Below, piece after piece: positions 54,389 to 63,490 of a DNA stretch of 64,000 nucleotides. The position numbers were made by a program, and so were the translations under genes. The first letter of the stretch is position 1; each line of letters starts with the position of its first letter. This stretch comes from Gammaproteobacteria bacterium. Its GTDB lineage: Bacteria; Pseudomonadota; Gammaproteobacteria; Steroidobacterales; Steroidobacteraceae. The stretch is from NCBI GenBank assembly GCA_025359205.1, contig JANYHD010000016.1, positions 62,001 through 126,000 of the forward strand. The letters run 5' to 3'. Below the pieces are notes generated by a model. It searched no databases and was not told the origin of the DNA. It saw only the letters and a list, made by a program, of their open reading frames with translations.

Positions 54389-55870
54389 ATGAGCCAGTCC
54401 CAGGCACTGTATTCCGTCGCCCAGGTGCGCGGCTTCGATGCCCACGCGATCCGGGAGCTGGGCGTGCCCGGCTATACGCTGATGCAGCGAGCGGGCGAGG
54501 CGGCGCTGCATGCCTTGCGCACATGCTGGCCCACGGCGCAGCGTATCGCGCTGGTCTGCGGCGGCGGCAACAACGGCGGGGATGGCTACGTGCTGGGCCG
54601 CTATGCGCGCGCCGCGGGGTTCGAGGTGAGCGTGTACGCGGCCGTCGCTCTCCCCCTGTTGCAAGGCGATGCGAAGCGCGCGGCCGATGATTTTCAGGCC
54701 GGCGGGGGACCCGTGCAGCCCTTCGCCGGAGCCAGGCTAGCCGACGCCGAAGTGCTGGTGGATGCTTTGCTGGGGACCGGTGCGCGAGCGCCGCTGCGTC
54801 CAGAAATGCTCGCGGCCATTGCAGCCATGAACCGCGCCGGGGTGCCGATACTCGCGCTCGACCTGCCTTCCGGCCTGGACGGTGATCGCGGCGTCGCCCT
54901 CGGTGAGGCCGTGCGCGCGAATGCCACGATCACCTTCGTCGCGCCGAAGGCTGGATTGTTCCTGGGCGAGGGTCCGGACTATGCCGGTCGAGTGCTGTGT
55001 GATGCGCTGGAACTGCCGCCGCCCTCCGGAGCGGGAAGCGAGCCGGTGATGGAGCGCATCGAGAAGGCGGAGCTTGCGCGAGTGCTGCCGCGGCGCAGCC
55101 GCGGCGCACATAAAGGGGATTTCGGCCGGGTGCTGGTCATTGCGGGCGGCTTAGGGATGGCCGGTGCCGCGCGGCTGACGGGCGAAGCCTGCCTGCGTAG
55201 CGGTGCTGGGCTGGTGACAGTGGCGACGGCGGCCGAGAACGTCACTGCAATTGTCGCCGGCCGCCCCGAGCTCATCTGCTTTGGCGCGCGTGCCGCCGGG
55301 GATCTCGCCGCGGCGCTGGCGGCAGCGAGCGTGGTGGCAATTGGTCCGGGCCTCGGCACCAGCGATTGGGCGCGCGCCATGCTTGAGGCCGCGCTCGCCT
55401 GCGGCAAGCCGCTGGTGATCGATGCGGATGCGATCAATCTGCTGGCTGCGTCAGGGAATCGAAAGTTGCCGCAGGCCGTGCTGACGCCGCACCCCGGCGA
55501 GGCGGGGCGCCTGCTCGGTAGCAGTGCTGCGGCGGTGCAGGTTGACCGTCCGGCGGCGCTCCGGCAGCTGGTGGAGCTGACCGGCGCGGTGATCGTGCTC
55601 AAGGGCGCAGGGACGCTGGTCGGCGCGCCAGGCCGCATCAACGCGTTGTGCACGCGCGGGAATCCCGGCATGGCGGCGCCCGGCATGGGCGATGTGCTGA
55701 CGGGGGCTATCGCCGGGATCCTCGCGCAATGCCGTGACCCCTGGCTTGCCGCGCGCGCAGCCGTGATGGCGCATGCGCTGGCAGGCGATGACCTGGCGCG
55801 CCCGAGCGGCGGCCGCGGCATGCTGGCGCTGGAAGTGGCCGAAGGACTCGCACGCTGGGTCAATCCTTGA
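54389..55870 (+). CDS. nnr: Bifunctional NAD(P)H-hydrate epimerase and ADP-dependent dehydratase
   Basis: Repairs hydrated NADH and NADPH. The N-terminal ~215 residues are the epimerase (YjeF_N) domain with VCGGGNNGGDGYVLGRY and LDLPSGLDGDRG. The remainder is the ribokinase-like dehydratase with KGDFGRVLVIAGGLGMAGAA and PGMGDVLTGAIAG. 493 residues is the standard fusion length. It starts the conserved rightward block nnr-tsaE-amiC-mutL-miaA-hfq-hflX-hflK-hflC, and its stop overlaps the tsaE ATG (TGATG). Confidence 0.95.
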   Translation: MSQSQALYSVAQVRGFDAHAIRELGVPGYTLMQRAGEAALHALRTCWPTAQRIALVCGGGNNGGDGYVLGRYARAAGFEVSVYAAVALPLLQGDAKRAADDFQAGGGPVQPFAGARLADAEVLVDALLGTGARAPLRPEMLAAIAAMNRAGVPILALDLPSGLDGDRGVALGEAVRANATITFVAPKAGLFLGEGPDYAGRVLCDALELPPPSGAGSEPVMERIEKAELARVLPRRSRGAHKGDFGRVLVIAGGLGMAGAARLTGEACLRSGAGLVTVATAAENVTAIVAGRPELICFGARAAGDLAAALAAASVVAIGPGLGTSDWARAMLEAALACGKPLVIDADAINLLAASGNRKLPQAVLTPHPGEAGRLLGSSAAAVQVDRPAALRQLVELTGAVIVLKGAGTLVGAPGRINALCTRGNPGMAAPGMGDVLTGAIAGILAQCRDPWLAARAAVMAHALAGDDLARPSGGRGMLALEVAEGLARWVNP

Positions 55871-56355
55871 TGGAGAGTGTGTCGATCGGGCGCGCGCTGC
55901 CGGATGCGGCGGCGACCGAGCGGCTCGGCGCGGAGCTGGCGCGTGCGGTCCCGTGGTCGGCGCCTCAGGCCCTCACCGTATACCTGCAGGGCGACCTGGG
56001 CGCGGGCAAGACCACGCTGGTGCGCGGCCTGTTGCGCGAGCTGGGCGTGAGCGGAACCGTGCGCAGCCCGAGCTATACGCTGCTCGAGACCTATGAATGT
56101 TCCGGCCATCGCGTGTTGCATCTGGATCTGTATCGCCTGGCGGGCAGCGCCGATGTGGCTGGCCTCGGATTGCGCGATGAGCTGGATCCGGGCGTGCTGC
56201 TGCTGATCGAATGGCCGGAGCGTGCCGCCGGGTCGCTCCCGCGCGCAGATCTGATCGTCGCCTTGTCGACCGTGGGCGAAGGACGGAGTGCCAGAATTGA
56301 AGGTCGGGGCACTGCGGGCACGGCCTGGCTCCGTGGCGTCGGGGGCGCCGGGTGA
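55870..56355 (+). CDS. tsaE: tRNA t6A biosynthesis ATPase
   Basis: The ATPase component of the TsaB-TsaD-TsaE complex making N6-threonylcarbamoyladenosine at position 37 of ANN-decoding tRNAs. 161 residues with Walker A LQGDLGAGKTTLVRG, then VRSPSYTLLETYE, HLDLYRLAGSADV and LLIEWPERA, all characteristic. The ATG overlaps the nnr stop by one base. tsaB and tsaD are not in the window. Confidence 0.95.
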   Translation: MESVSIGRALPDAAATERLGAELARAVPWSAPQALTVYLQGDLGAGKTTLVRGLLRELGVSGTVRSPSYTLLETYECSGHRVLHLDLYRLAGSADVAGLGLRDELDPGVLLLIEWPERAAGSLPRADLIVALSTVGEGRSARIEGRGTAGTAWLRGVGGAG

Positions 56356-56361
56356 ATCCAG

Positions 56362-56396
56362 AATCGAATGGAGTTAGATTCTGTAGCTCCATGATT
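56362..56396. promoter_or_regulatory. Stem-loop between tsaE and amiC
   Basis: AATC-ga-ATGGAG at 56362-56373 pairs with CTCCAT-GATT at 56387-56396. This gives a 10-bp stem with a two-base bulge and a 13-base loop. It lies in an unusually AT-rich ~60-bp patch before the amidase gene. It could be a transcript structure or a protein site. No T-run follows, so it is not called a terminator. Confidence 0.4.
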
Positions 56397-56460
56397 AGTA
56401 TTGAATAATTATCTGGCGAAGCATAGAGTTCGGGCCATCGTGCCGGTCACCCGCCATCGC

Positions 56461-57792
56461 ATGTTCCGCCGTGCCCCGAACGCTCCAATCCTGTTGGCGA
56501 GCGTGATGACGCTCGCCGCTGCGTTGCCATCGAACGCAGGCGCTGCCGCCCTGTTGCGCAGCGCGACGCTTGATCCGGCAGCGGGCGGCGCCACGCTGGT
56601 GCTGGCCCTGTCGGCGCCGCGCCACCCCAGGTTCATGGTGCTGAGTTCGCCGCACCGGCTGGTCATCGACCTTCCTGATACACGCCGGAGCAGTGCCCTG
56701 AACCTGGCTTCCGCTGCCCCGGTCACGGCGTTGCGTGGGGCCGTGCGACCGCACGGCAGCTACCGCCTCGTGGTGGAACTCAGCGCGCGGCCGCCATCGG
56801 CGCCGCACGCTCAAGGCCTGGCCACGGCCGCCGGATATCAGCTGCGCATACCGCTCGGCATCGCCACGCCGTCAACTGATGCAGCGCCGACAGGCGGAAA
56901 TTCAGTGGCGCCCATCGCCGCGACGCCGGTGCCGACAGCGCCCAGCGCACGCGCGGTGCAGCCGGCGCACAGCCCGGGACGGGTGGGCCGCGACATCGTG
57001 GTGGCCGTCGACGCCGGCCATGGTGGCGAGGATCCGGGCGCGTCGGGCCCGGCGGGCACGCGCGAAAAGGACGTCACGCTGGCGATCGCGCGCTCGCTGG
57101 CGGCCAAGCTGAATGCGCGTCCCGGAATCCGCGCGGTGCTGACGCGCGATTCCGACCACCTGATCGACCTGCGCGAGCGCTTCGAGCGCGCTCGTCATGC
57201 GCGCGCGGACTTGTTCGTGTCGATACACGCCGACTCGGTGCGCGATCGCAGCATCGCCGGGGCTTCGGTGTACACACTCTCCTATCACGGCGCCTCGAGC
57301 GAAGCGGCGCGGCAGCTCGCGGATCGCGAGAATGCGACGGTGGGCAGCGTCTCGCTCGCCGATGTCGATCCGGCGCTGGCCTCGGTGCTGCTCGATGCCA
57401 CGCGGTCGCAGATCATGGGTGCCAGCGTGGAAGCCGCTGACCAGGTGTTGGGCGCGCTCGATGGCGTCGGCGCGGTTCGCAAGAAGATTGTGCAGCACGC
57501 AGGCTTCATGGTGCTGAAATCACCCGAAGTGCCCTCGATGCTGGTCGAGACGGCCTACATCTCCAATCCCGCCGAGGAGCGCAAGCTCCGCAGTGCCGCC
57601 TACCAGGAGCGCCTCGCGCAGGCGATCGAAATGGGCGTCGTCAGTTATTTCCAGCGCCACCCGCCCGACGGCACGAATTACGCGAACAGGCGACGAGGCG
57701 GCGATGCGCCGGCGGGCGATGCGCCGGCGGGCGCCGCGCGCGCGGCAGCCGGGCCGGGCGCTGACACTGAAGAGAGCGACTCCGGCGTGTAG
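56461..57792 (+). CDS. amiC: N-acetylmuramoyl-L-alanine amidase, AMIN + Amidase_3
   Basis: A periplasmic zinc amidase that splits septal peptidoglycan; the family is AmiB/AmiC and the symbol is by similarity. A signal peptide (APILLASVMTLAAALPSNAGA) leads to an AMIN domain (about 30-150) and an Ala/Pro linker. The catalytic domain has zinc ligands in VDAGHGGEDPGA, GTREKDVTLAIAR and SIHADS, and the catalytic Glu in LVETAYISN. The ATG at 56461 starts the signal peptide; a TTG at 56401 would add 20 residues. A perfect 15-bp tandem repeat encodes GDAPA twice near the C-terminus. E. coli has amiB at this position. Confidence 0.92.
   Translation: MFRRAPNAPILLASVMTLAAALPSNAGAAALLRSATLDPAAGGATLVLALSAPRHPRFMVLSSPHRLVIDLPDTRRSSALNLASAAPVTALRGAVRPHGSYRLVVELSARPPSAPHAQGLATAAGYQLRIPLGIATPSTDAAPTGGNSVAPIAATPVPTAPSARAVQPAHSPGRVGRDIVVAVDAGHGGEDPGASGPAGTREKDVTLAIARSLAAKLNARPGIRAVLTRDSDHLIDLRERFERARHARADLFVSIHADSVRDRSIAGASVYTLSYHGASSEAARQLADRENATVGSVSLADVDPALASVLLDATRSQIMGASVEAADQVLGALDGVGAVRKKIVQHAGFMVLKSPEVPSMLVETAYISNPAEERKLRSAAYQERLAQAIEMGVVSYFQRHPPDGTNYANRRRGGDAPAGDAPAGAARAAAGPGADTEESDSGV
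57700..57729 (+). repeat. 15-bp in-frame tandem duplication in amiC
   Basis: GGCGATGCGCCGGCG occurs twice back to back (57700-57714, 57715-57729), each encoding Gly-Asp-Ala-Pro-Ala in the disordered C-terminal tail. The unit is a multiple of three, so slippage would keep the frame. Confidence 0.85.
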
Positions 57793-57826
57793 ACTGCGCG
57801 GCCTGTCGTCTGCCGCGCCTGCACGC

Positions 57827-59605
57827 ATGCCGATTCGCCTGCTCTCCACCACCCTGATCGACCAGATCGCCGCCGGCGAGGTGATCGAGCGGCCGGCTTC
57901 CGTCGTCAAGGAGCTGATCGAGAACGCACTTGATGCCGGCGCGCGGCGCATCGAGATCGACATCGAGCAGGGCGGGCTCGGCCTGGTGCGCGTCCGTGAC
58001 GACGGCCTGGGCATCGAGGCGGCGGAGCTGCCATTGGCAGTGCAGCGTCATGCCACCAGCAAGATAGCGACACTGGAGGACCTCGAGGCGGTGGCGAGCC
58101 TGGGATTCCGCGGCGAGGCGCTGCCCTCGATCGGTTCGGTGGCGCGGCTGCGCATCGTGAGCCGTACCGCTGCAGCGGAGGTGGCCACGGAGCTGAGGGT
58201 GGAAGGAGGAGTGGCCAACGCAGCGCAGCCGGCGGCGCATCCAGTCGGCACCAGTGTCGAAGTGCGCGAGCTGTTCTACAACGTGCCGGCACGCCGCAAG
58301 TTCGTGCGCACCGAGCCCACCGAATTTGGCCACATCGCGCGCACCGTTGAACGGCTGGCGCTGGCCGCACCCGCGGTGGCCTTTCGCGTGCGGCACAATG
58401 GCCGCCAGACGCTCGATCTTCCGGCTGCTCATGATGCCGCGGGGCGCAACGAGCGTGTGGCGCGAGTGTTGGGAGAGGAGTTCCTGGCGCGCTCGCTGCC
58501 CGTGGCCCAGGAGGGCGCACTGCAATTGCGTGGCTGGCTGGGCTTGCCGACGGCGGCGCGCGCCAGCACCGAGGGCCAGTTCTGGTACGTGAACGGACGG
58601 CCGGTGCGCGATCGCTTGCTTGGCAATGCCGCGCGGCTGGGCTATCGGGACGTGCTTTATCACGGCCGCCATCCGGCCTACGTGCTCGACCTGCGCCTCG
58701 ACCCGCAGCTCGTGGACGTCAACGCGCATCCGGCCAAACTCGAGCTGCGCTTTCGCGACGGCCGCGCGATCCACGATTATGTATTCCGCGCGGTCGAGCG
58801 CGCGCTGGCGGCGCACACGGCGGGCAGTGGGCCGCCCGCTGCGAGCTTTGGCGCCGCGTTCGATGCGGGGGCAGCGGCGGCGACTGCGCCACCCGAGCCG
58901 CGACCGCAGCGTCTCGATTTCGGGCCGGGAGCGAGCGCCCCTGCCTGGGGACGCCAGGTGTTTGCGGCCGCGGCCGCGCTGCAGGTGGGCGAGCCGTCTA
59001 TCGATCCTGCCGCGGACGAGCGGCCACTGGGCACGGCGCTCGCGCAGTTGCACGGGCTGTTCGTGCTGGCGCAAAACCGCAGGGGCCTGGTGTTGGTCGA
59101 CATGCATGCCGCGCACGAGCGCGTGCTCTACGAGGCGTTCAAGGCGCAGCACGCCTCCGGCGGACAGCCAGCATCGCAACGCCTGCTCGAGCCGATCGCC
59201 GTGGCGGCGGCTGAGCATGAAATCGATACCCTGCTGGCCGCGCATGAAGATTTTGCGCGCGTTGGCTTCGAACTCGAGCGGCTCGCGCCCACGAGTCTGG
59301 CGGTGCGCGCCGTGCCCGCGTTGCTGGCTGCTGCGGACGTGCCCGCGCTGTTGCGCGAAGTCGTGCGCGACCTGGCGGGCGATGGCGGCGCGCACCATCT
59401 GGACGGTGCCGCGCACCGCGTGCTGGGCACGCTCGCCTGCCGCAGCGCCATCCACGCGCACCGGCGCCTGTCCCTGCCCGAAATGGACGCACTGCTGCGG
59501 CAGATGGAGGCCACCGAGCGCTCCGGCCAGTGCAATCACGGGCGCCCGACCTGGTCCGAGCTGTCACTCGCGGAGCTCGATCGCCTGTTCCTGCGCGGCC
59601 GATGA
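57827..59605 (+). CDS. mutL: DNA mismatch repair protein MutL (endonuclease-type)
   Basis: A GHKL ATPase coordinating mismatch repair. The N-terminal domain shows LIDQIAAGEVIERPASVVK, ELIENALDAGA, RVRDDGLGI and SLGFRGEALPSIGSV. After a low-complexity linker (~340-400) the C-terminal domain carries DMHAAHERVLYE at 425-436, matching the DxHAxxExxxxE nuclease motif. ACRSAIHA (537-544), QCNHGRP (568-574) and a terminal FLRGR complete the metal site. This is the Pseudomonas-like nicking form, unlike E. coli MutL, which lacks the motif. 592 residues. The stop overlaps the miaA ATG. Confidence 0.95.
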   Translation: MPIRLLSTTLIDQIAAGEVIERPASVVKELIENALDAGARRIEIDIEQGGLGLVRVRDDGLGIEAAELPLAVQRHATSKIATLEDLEAVASLGFRGEALPSIGSVARLRIVSRTAAAEVATELRVEGGVANAAQPAAHPVGTSVEVRELFYNVPARRKFVRTEPTEFGHIARTVERLALAAPAVAFRVRHNGRQTLDLPAAHDAAGRNERVARVLGEEFLARSLPVAQEGALQLRGWLGLPTAARASTEGQFWYVNGRPVRDRLLGNAARLGYRDVLYHGRHPAYVLDLRLDPQLVDVNAHPAKLELRFRDGRAIHDYVFRAVERALAAHTAGSGPPAASFGAAFDAGAAAATAPPEPRPQRLDFGPGASAPAWGRQVFAAAAALQVGEPSIDPAADERPLGTALAQLHGLFVLAQNRRGLVLVDMHAAHERVLYEAFKAQHASGGQPASQRLLEPIAVAAAEHEIDTLLAAHEDFARVGFELERLAPTSLAVRAVPALLAAADVPALLREVVRDLAGDGGAHHLDGAAHRVLGTLACRSAIHAHRRLSLPEMDALLRQMEATERSGQCNHGRPTWSELSLAELDRLFLRGR

Positions 59606-60558
59606 GCGCGCCGCTGGCGCTGGTGCTCACGGGACCTACGGGCAGTGGCAAGAGCCAGTGGGCCGCCCGGTTGGCGCAGCAGTTGCCGATCGAGATCGTC
59701 AGCGTCGATTCGGCGCAGGTGTTCCGCGGCATGGACATCGGCACCGCCAAGCCGGACGCGGCGACGCGCACGCACATCGTCCATCATCTCATCGACATCC
59801 GCGATCCGGCCGAACGTTACTCGGCGGGCGAATTCGTGCACGACGCGCGCGCGGCACTGGTGGCGATCCAGGCGCGCGGCCGTTTGCCGGTGCTGGTGGG
59901 CGGTACGCAGTTGTACCTGCGCGCGCTGCTGCGCGGCATGGCGGAACTGCCGCCCGCGTCGCCCACGGTGCGCGCGCAGCTCGAGCTCGAGGCTGCCGCG
60001 CGCGGCTGGACGGCCCTGCACGCCGAGCTGGAGTTGGTGGATCCGCAGGCCGCGGCGAAGATTCACCGCAATGATCCGCAGCGAATCCAGCGTGCGCTCG
60101 AGGTCTATCGCGTCAGCGGACGCAACATCAGCGCCTGGCAGGCGAAGACACGCGCGCCGGCGAATGAGGCGCACTGGTTGCGATTTGCACTGATTCCGGG
60201 CGATCGCACCGCGCTGGGGCGTGCGCTGGAAGAGCGCTTTGCGGCCATGCTCGAATCCGGGCTGCTGGCAGAAGTGGCTGCGCTTTATCGCCGCGGCGAC
60301 CTGCACGCGGAACTTCCGGCCATCCGTTCGGTCGGTTATCGACAGTTGTGGGCGCATTGCGCCGGCCGGATCGGCCTCGCCGCGGCCGTGGCGCAGGCGG
60401 TCGTCGCCACGCGCCAGCTGGCCAAGCGCCAGCTCACCTGGCTGCGGGCGGAAGGCGCCTACGAAGCGCTGGATCCCGCTGACGAATCAGGATTTGCGCG
60501 CATTCTGGCGGCCATCGGCGCCGCAGGTTTCGTGGCCGGGCGGCCGACCGGATGCTAG
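59602..60558 (+). CDS. miaA: tRNA dimethylallyltransferase
   Basis: Adds a dimethylallyl group to A37 of UNN-reading tRNAs. 318 residues with P-loop LTGPTGSGKSQWA, VSVDSAQVFRGMDIGTAKP, HHLIDIRDPAERYSAGEF, VLVGGTQLYLRALL and RNDPQRIQRALEVY. The ATGA overlap with mutL gives the start, and hfq follows 72 bases later, the standard order. In E. coli hfq promoters lie within this gene; a clear one is not pinpointed here. Confidence 0.96.
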   Translation: MSAPLALVLTGPTGSGKSQWAARLAQQLPIEIVSVDSAQVFRGMDIGTAKPDAATRTHIVHHLIDIRDPAERYSAGEFVHDARAALVAIQARGRLPVLVGGTQLYLRALLRGMAELPPASPTVRAQLELEAAARGWTALHAELELVDPQAAAKIHRNDPQRIQRALEVYRVSGRNISAWQAKTRAPANEAHWLRFALIPGDRTALGRALEERFAAMLESGLLAEVAALYRRGDLHAELPAIRSVGYRQLWAHCAGRIGLAAAVAQAVVATRQLAKRQLTWLRAEGAYEALDPADESGFARILAAIGAAGFVAGRPTGC

Positions 60559-60630
60559 AATCAGTCCACGTCCCAAGCTGACAGGCCCGCGGGACTTCTT
60601 CCGGCAGCTGGACAATAAGGAGAACAGCTC

Positions 60631-60876
60631 ATGGCCAAAGGCCAATCCCTCCAGGATCCGTTCCTCAACGCGCTGCGCAAGGAACACATCCCCGTTTCCA
60701 TCTACCTGGTGAACGGCATCAAGCTGCAGGGCCAGATCGATTCCTTCGACCAGTTCGTGGTGCTGCTGAAGAACACGGTCAGCCAGATGGTCTACAAGCA
60801 CGCCATTTCCACCGTGGTTCCCGCGCGCGCGGTGCAGTTGCCGAGCGCGGACGGCACGGAGAGCGCCGCAGAGTAA
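60631..60876 (+). CDS. hfq: RNA chaperone Hfq
   Basis: A hexameric Sm-like protein that pairs small RNAs with mRNAs. 81 residues; Sm1 is [21 protein letters not shown] and Sm2 includes [11 protein letters not shown], preceded by the conserved Q8 region ([15 protein letters not shown]). The C-terminal tail is short (about 13 residues) and acidic, compared with about 35 in E. coli. AAGGAG at 60617-60622 lies 8 bases before the ATG, the strongest ribosome site in this block. Upstream GTCCC...GGGAC could form a loose hairpin. Confidence 0.98.
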   Translation: MAKGQSLQDPFLNALRKEHIPVSIYLVNGIKLQGQIDSFDQFVVLLKNTVSQMVYKHAISTVVPARAVQLPSADGTESAAE

Positions 60877-60912
60877 TGCGCCGCCGATCCACGCGCCGCC
60901 GCATAGCACCGC

Positions 60913-62283
60913 ATGTTTGAGCGTCCTCGCAGCGGCGAGCGCGCGGTGCTGGTGCGCCTGGGGCTGGGCGAACCGCTGCGTCCGGAAGACCTCGAAGAAT
61001 TCCAGCAGCTGGCGCGCTCGGCGGGCGCCACGCCCGTCGCGACTGTGACCGGCCGGCGTGAGCGGCCCGATCCGCGCTACTTCGTGGGCAGCGGCAAGGC
61101 AGAGGAGATCGGCACGGTGGCCGCCGCCGAGTCGGCCGACGTGATTCTCATCGACCATCCGCTCTCGCCCAGCCAGGAGCGCAATCTCGAAAAGCTCACC
61201 GGTCGGCGCGTGCTCGATCGCAGTGGGCTGATCCTCGACATCTTCGCGCAGCGTGCCCGCAGCTTCGAGGGCAAGCTGCAGGTGGAACTCGCGCAACTCA
61301 AACACCTCTCGACGCGGCTGGTGCGCGGCTGGACGCACCTTGAGCGGCAAAAAGGCGGCATTGGTCTGCGTGGTCCCGGCGAGACGCAGCTCGAGACCGA
61401 TCGCCGGTTGCTGGCGACGCGTGTGAAGTCACTGACCCGCAAGCTCGCGCGGCTGCGCCAGCAGCGCGACACCGGCCGCAGCGCGCGCGCCTCGATCCCC
61501 GTGCCCGGAGTCGCGCTGGTGGGCTATACCAACGCCGGCAAGTCGACGCTGTTCCGCGGGCTTACCGGCGCGGATGCCTACATCGCCGACAAGCTGTTCG
61601 CCACGCTCGACCCCACGGTGCGCAAGCTGGCGTTGCCGGGCGGCGCTGGCATCGTGGTGGCCGATACGGTCGGCTTCATCCGCGAGCTGCCGCACGAGCT
61701 GGTGGCTGCGTTCCAGTCGACGCTGCAGGAAGCGCGAAGCGCGCAGCTGTTGCTGCACGTGATCGACGCGGCCGATGCGCGCCGCGATGAATACACGCTG
61801 CAGGTCGACGCGGTGCTGGCGGAGATTGGCGCCGGCGCATTGCCGCAGCTGCTGGTCTACAACAAGATCGATCGCCCCGGGCTTCCCCCACGCATCGAAC
61901 GTGCCGCGGACGGCACAGTCACGCAGGTGTGGATCAGCGCCGCACTCGGCCTCGGCCTCGACCTGCTCAGGCAGGCGATCACCGAGCGGCTCGGACTCGG
62001 CGCCGTGCGCGGCTGGCTGCGGCTCCCGGCGGCAGCGGGGGCGTTGCGGGCGCGGCTGTTCGCGCAGGGCGCGGTGCGCGAGGAGCGGAGCGACGCGAAT
62101 GGCGTGATGCGCCTACTGGTGGAGCTGCCACCGGCGCAGATGGCCGAGCTGGAGCGTGAGCCGCTGGGCAAACTGACGCGGCTGGCGAGCGCGCCTTGTG
62201 CAGCTCCGCCGCGCTACCTAGAATCGAGCGGCTCCCCGGCGCCCGCCAGGCGTGGCCGCGCTGTGCCACTCATATCCCAGTAA
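60913..62283 (+). CDS. hflX: Ribosome-associated GTPase HflX
   Basis: Splits stalled or stressed ribosomes. 456 residues: an N-terminal HflX domain (VTGRRERPDPRYFVGSGKAEEI; RVLDRSGLILDIFAQRA), a helical linker, then the G domain with VALVGYTNAGKSTLFRGLTG, VADTVGFIRELPHELVAAF and VYNKIDRP. The C-terminal tail is Arg/Pro-rich. The ATG is 36 bases after hfq. hflK starts 13 bases downstream. Confidence 0.95.
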   Translation: MFERPRSGERAVLVRLGLGEPLRPEDLEEFQQLARSAGATPVATVTGRRERPDPRYFVGSGKAEEIGTVAAAESADVILIDHPLSPSQERNLEKLTGRRVLDRSGLILDIFAQRARSFEGKLQVELAQLKHLSTRLVRGWTHLERQKGGIGLRGPGETQLETDRRLLATRVKSLTRKLARLRQQRDTGRSARASIPVPGVALVGYTNAGKSTLFRGLTGADAYIADKLFATLDPTVRKLALPGGAGIVVADTVGFIRELPHELVAAFQSTLQEARSAQLLLHVIDAADARRDEYTLQVDAVLAEIGAGALPQLLVYNKIDRPGLPPRIERAADGTVTQVWISAALGLGLDLLRQAITERLGLGAVRGWLRLPAAAGALRARLFAQGAVREERSDANGVMRLLVELPPAQMAELEREPLGKLTRLASAPCAAPPRYLESSGSPAPARRGRAVPLISQ

Positions 62284-62296
62284 TCGCGCCGCGACC

Positions 62297-63490
62297 ATGC
62301 CCTGGAACCAACCCGCCGACAACAAGGGCGTCAAGCCGCGGCGCAGTGGTGCGCGCAGCGGCGCCGGCAGCGGCCGCATGCGCCGCTGGCGCCAGCGCTG
62401 GAAGGCGAGCCCGCGCTCACGCGCCGCGTTCTATGTGATCACGGCGGGTTGCGTCATCGCGCTCTGGCTGGCGAGCGGGTTTTACCAGCTCGAGGGCACT
62501 GAGCGCGGTGTGCTGCAGCATTTCGGCGCCTACGCCGGTGAACGCGGGAGCGGTGCGGGCTGGCACCTGCCGTGGCCGATTGAAACACTTACCGTCGTCG
62601 ATCTTGGCAAGTCAAACATCGCCGGCTTCCAGGCCCGCATGCTCACCAGCGATGGCATGCTGGTGAATGTCACTGGCGACATTGCGTATCACTATGAGGA
62701 TGCGCGCAAGGCGATGTTTGCGGCCCGCAATCCCGACGCGCTGGTGCGCGAGTTGGGCGAGGCCCTGGCGCGAGCGGCGGTGGGGCATCGAGCGATTGCC
62801 GAGCTGATGGAAGGTGCGAAGCGTGCGGAGCTGTCTGAGTTGCTGCGGCCTGAGCTGCAGCAACTGCTCGACTCCTTTGGGCTGGGGCTGCGCGTGCAGG
62901 CCGTGAATCTGACGGATCTACAGGTGCCCGAGGCCGTGCTGGCCGCGCAGCGCGACCGCGTGCAGGCCGACAGCGACAACGAGCACGTGGCGCGCGACGC
63001 GCAGGCCTATGCCGCCGAACTGATACCGTCCGCGCAGGCGCTGGCGCGCAAGCAACACCTGGATGCGGAGTCCTACAAGCGCCAGGCCATCGGTGCGGCG
63101 GAATCCGACGCGGCCCGCTTCGGACCCATTGCCGCAGCCTATGCGCGTGCGCCGGCCGTGACGCGCAACCAACTGTACGTCGAGACCATGGAGGCGATTC
63201 TCGCACACACGCGCAAGATCATCGTCGATGGCAAGGGCATCAATACCCTGGTGTTGCCGGTCGACAAGCTCGGCGACGCGGCTGCGCTCAAAGCTGCCGG
63301 CATCGTGGGCATTGCCAGCGTCGGCGGCGGCACTGCGGCGAGTTCACGTTCGCCCGCCGCCGCGCCTGCGGCGGCGGCCGCTCCTGCGACTGCGCGCACG
63401 AATGGGGGCGCAATCAGGAGCGCGCCCGCCGTTGACGCCCGCAGCCGCGACTCTGACGGGCGCAATCGTGAGCGGGAGACACACCAGTGA
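62297..63490 (+). CDS. hflK: FtsH regulator HflK (SPFH/prohibitin family)
   Basis: With HflC it forms a membrane cage around the FtsH protease. 397 residues: a Gly/Arg/Ser-rich N-terminus beginning MPWNQPADNKG, a single transmembrane helix (AFYVITAGCVIALWLASGFY), the SPFH domain (GWHLPWPIETLTVVDLG; MLVNVTGDIAYHYED), a coiled-coil region with RDAQAYAAELIPSAQALA, and an Ala-rich C-terminal tail. The start is the ATG matching other HflK proteins. The stop overlaps the hflC GTG. Confidence 0.95.
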   Translation: MPWNQPADNKGVKPRRSGARSGAGSGRMRRWRQRWKASPRSRAAFYVITAGCVIALWLASGFYQLEGTERGVLQHFGAYAGERGSGAGWHLPWPIETLTVVDLGKSNIAGFQARMLTSDGMLVNVTGDIAYHYEDARKAMFAARNPDALVRELGEALARAAVGHRAIAELMEGAKRAELSELLRPELQQLLDSFGLGLRVQAVNLTDLQVPEAVLAAQRDRVQADSDNEHVARDAQAYAAELIPSAQALARKQHLDAESYKRQAIGAAESDAARFGPIAAAYARAPAVTRNQLYVETMEAILAHTRKIIVDGKGINTLVLPVDKLGDAAALKAAGIVGIASVGGGTAASSRSPAAAPAAAAAPATARTNGGAIRSAPAVDARSRDSDGRNRERETHQ

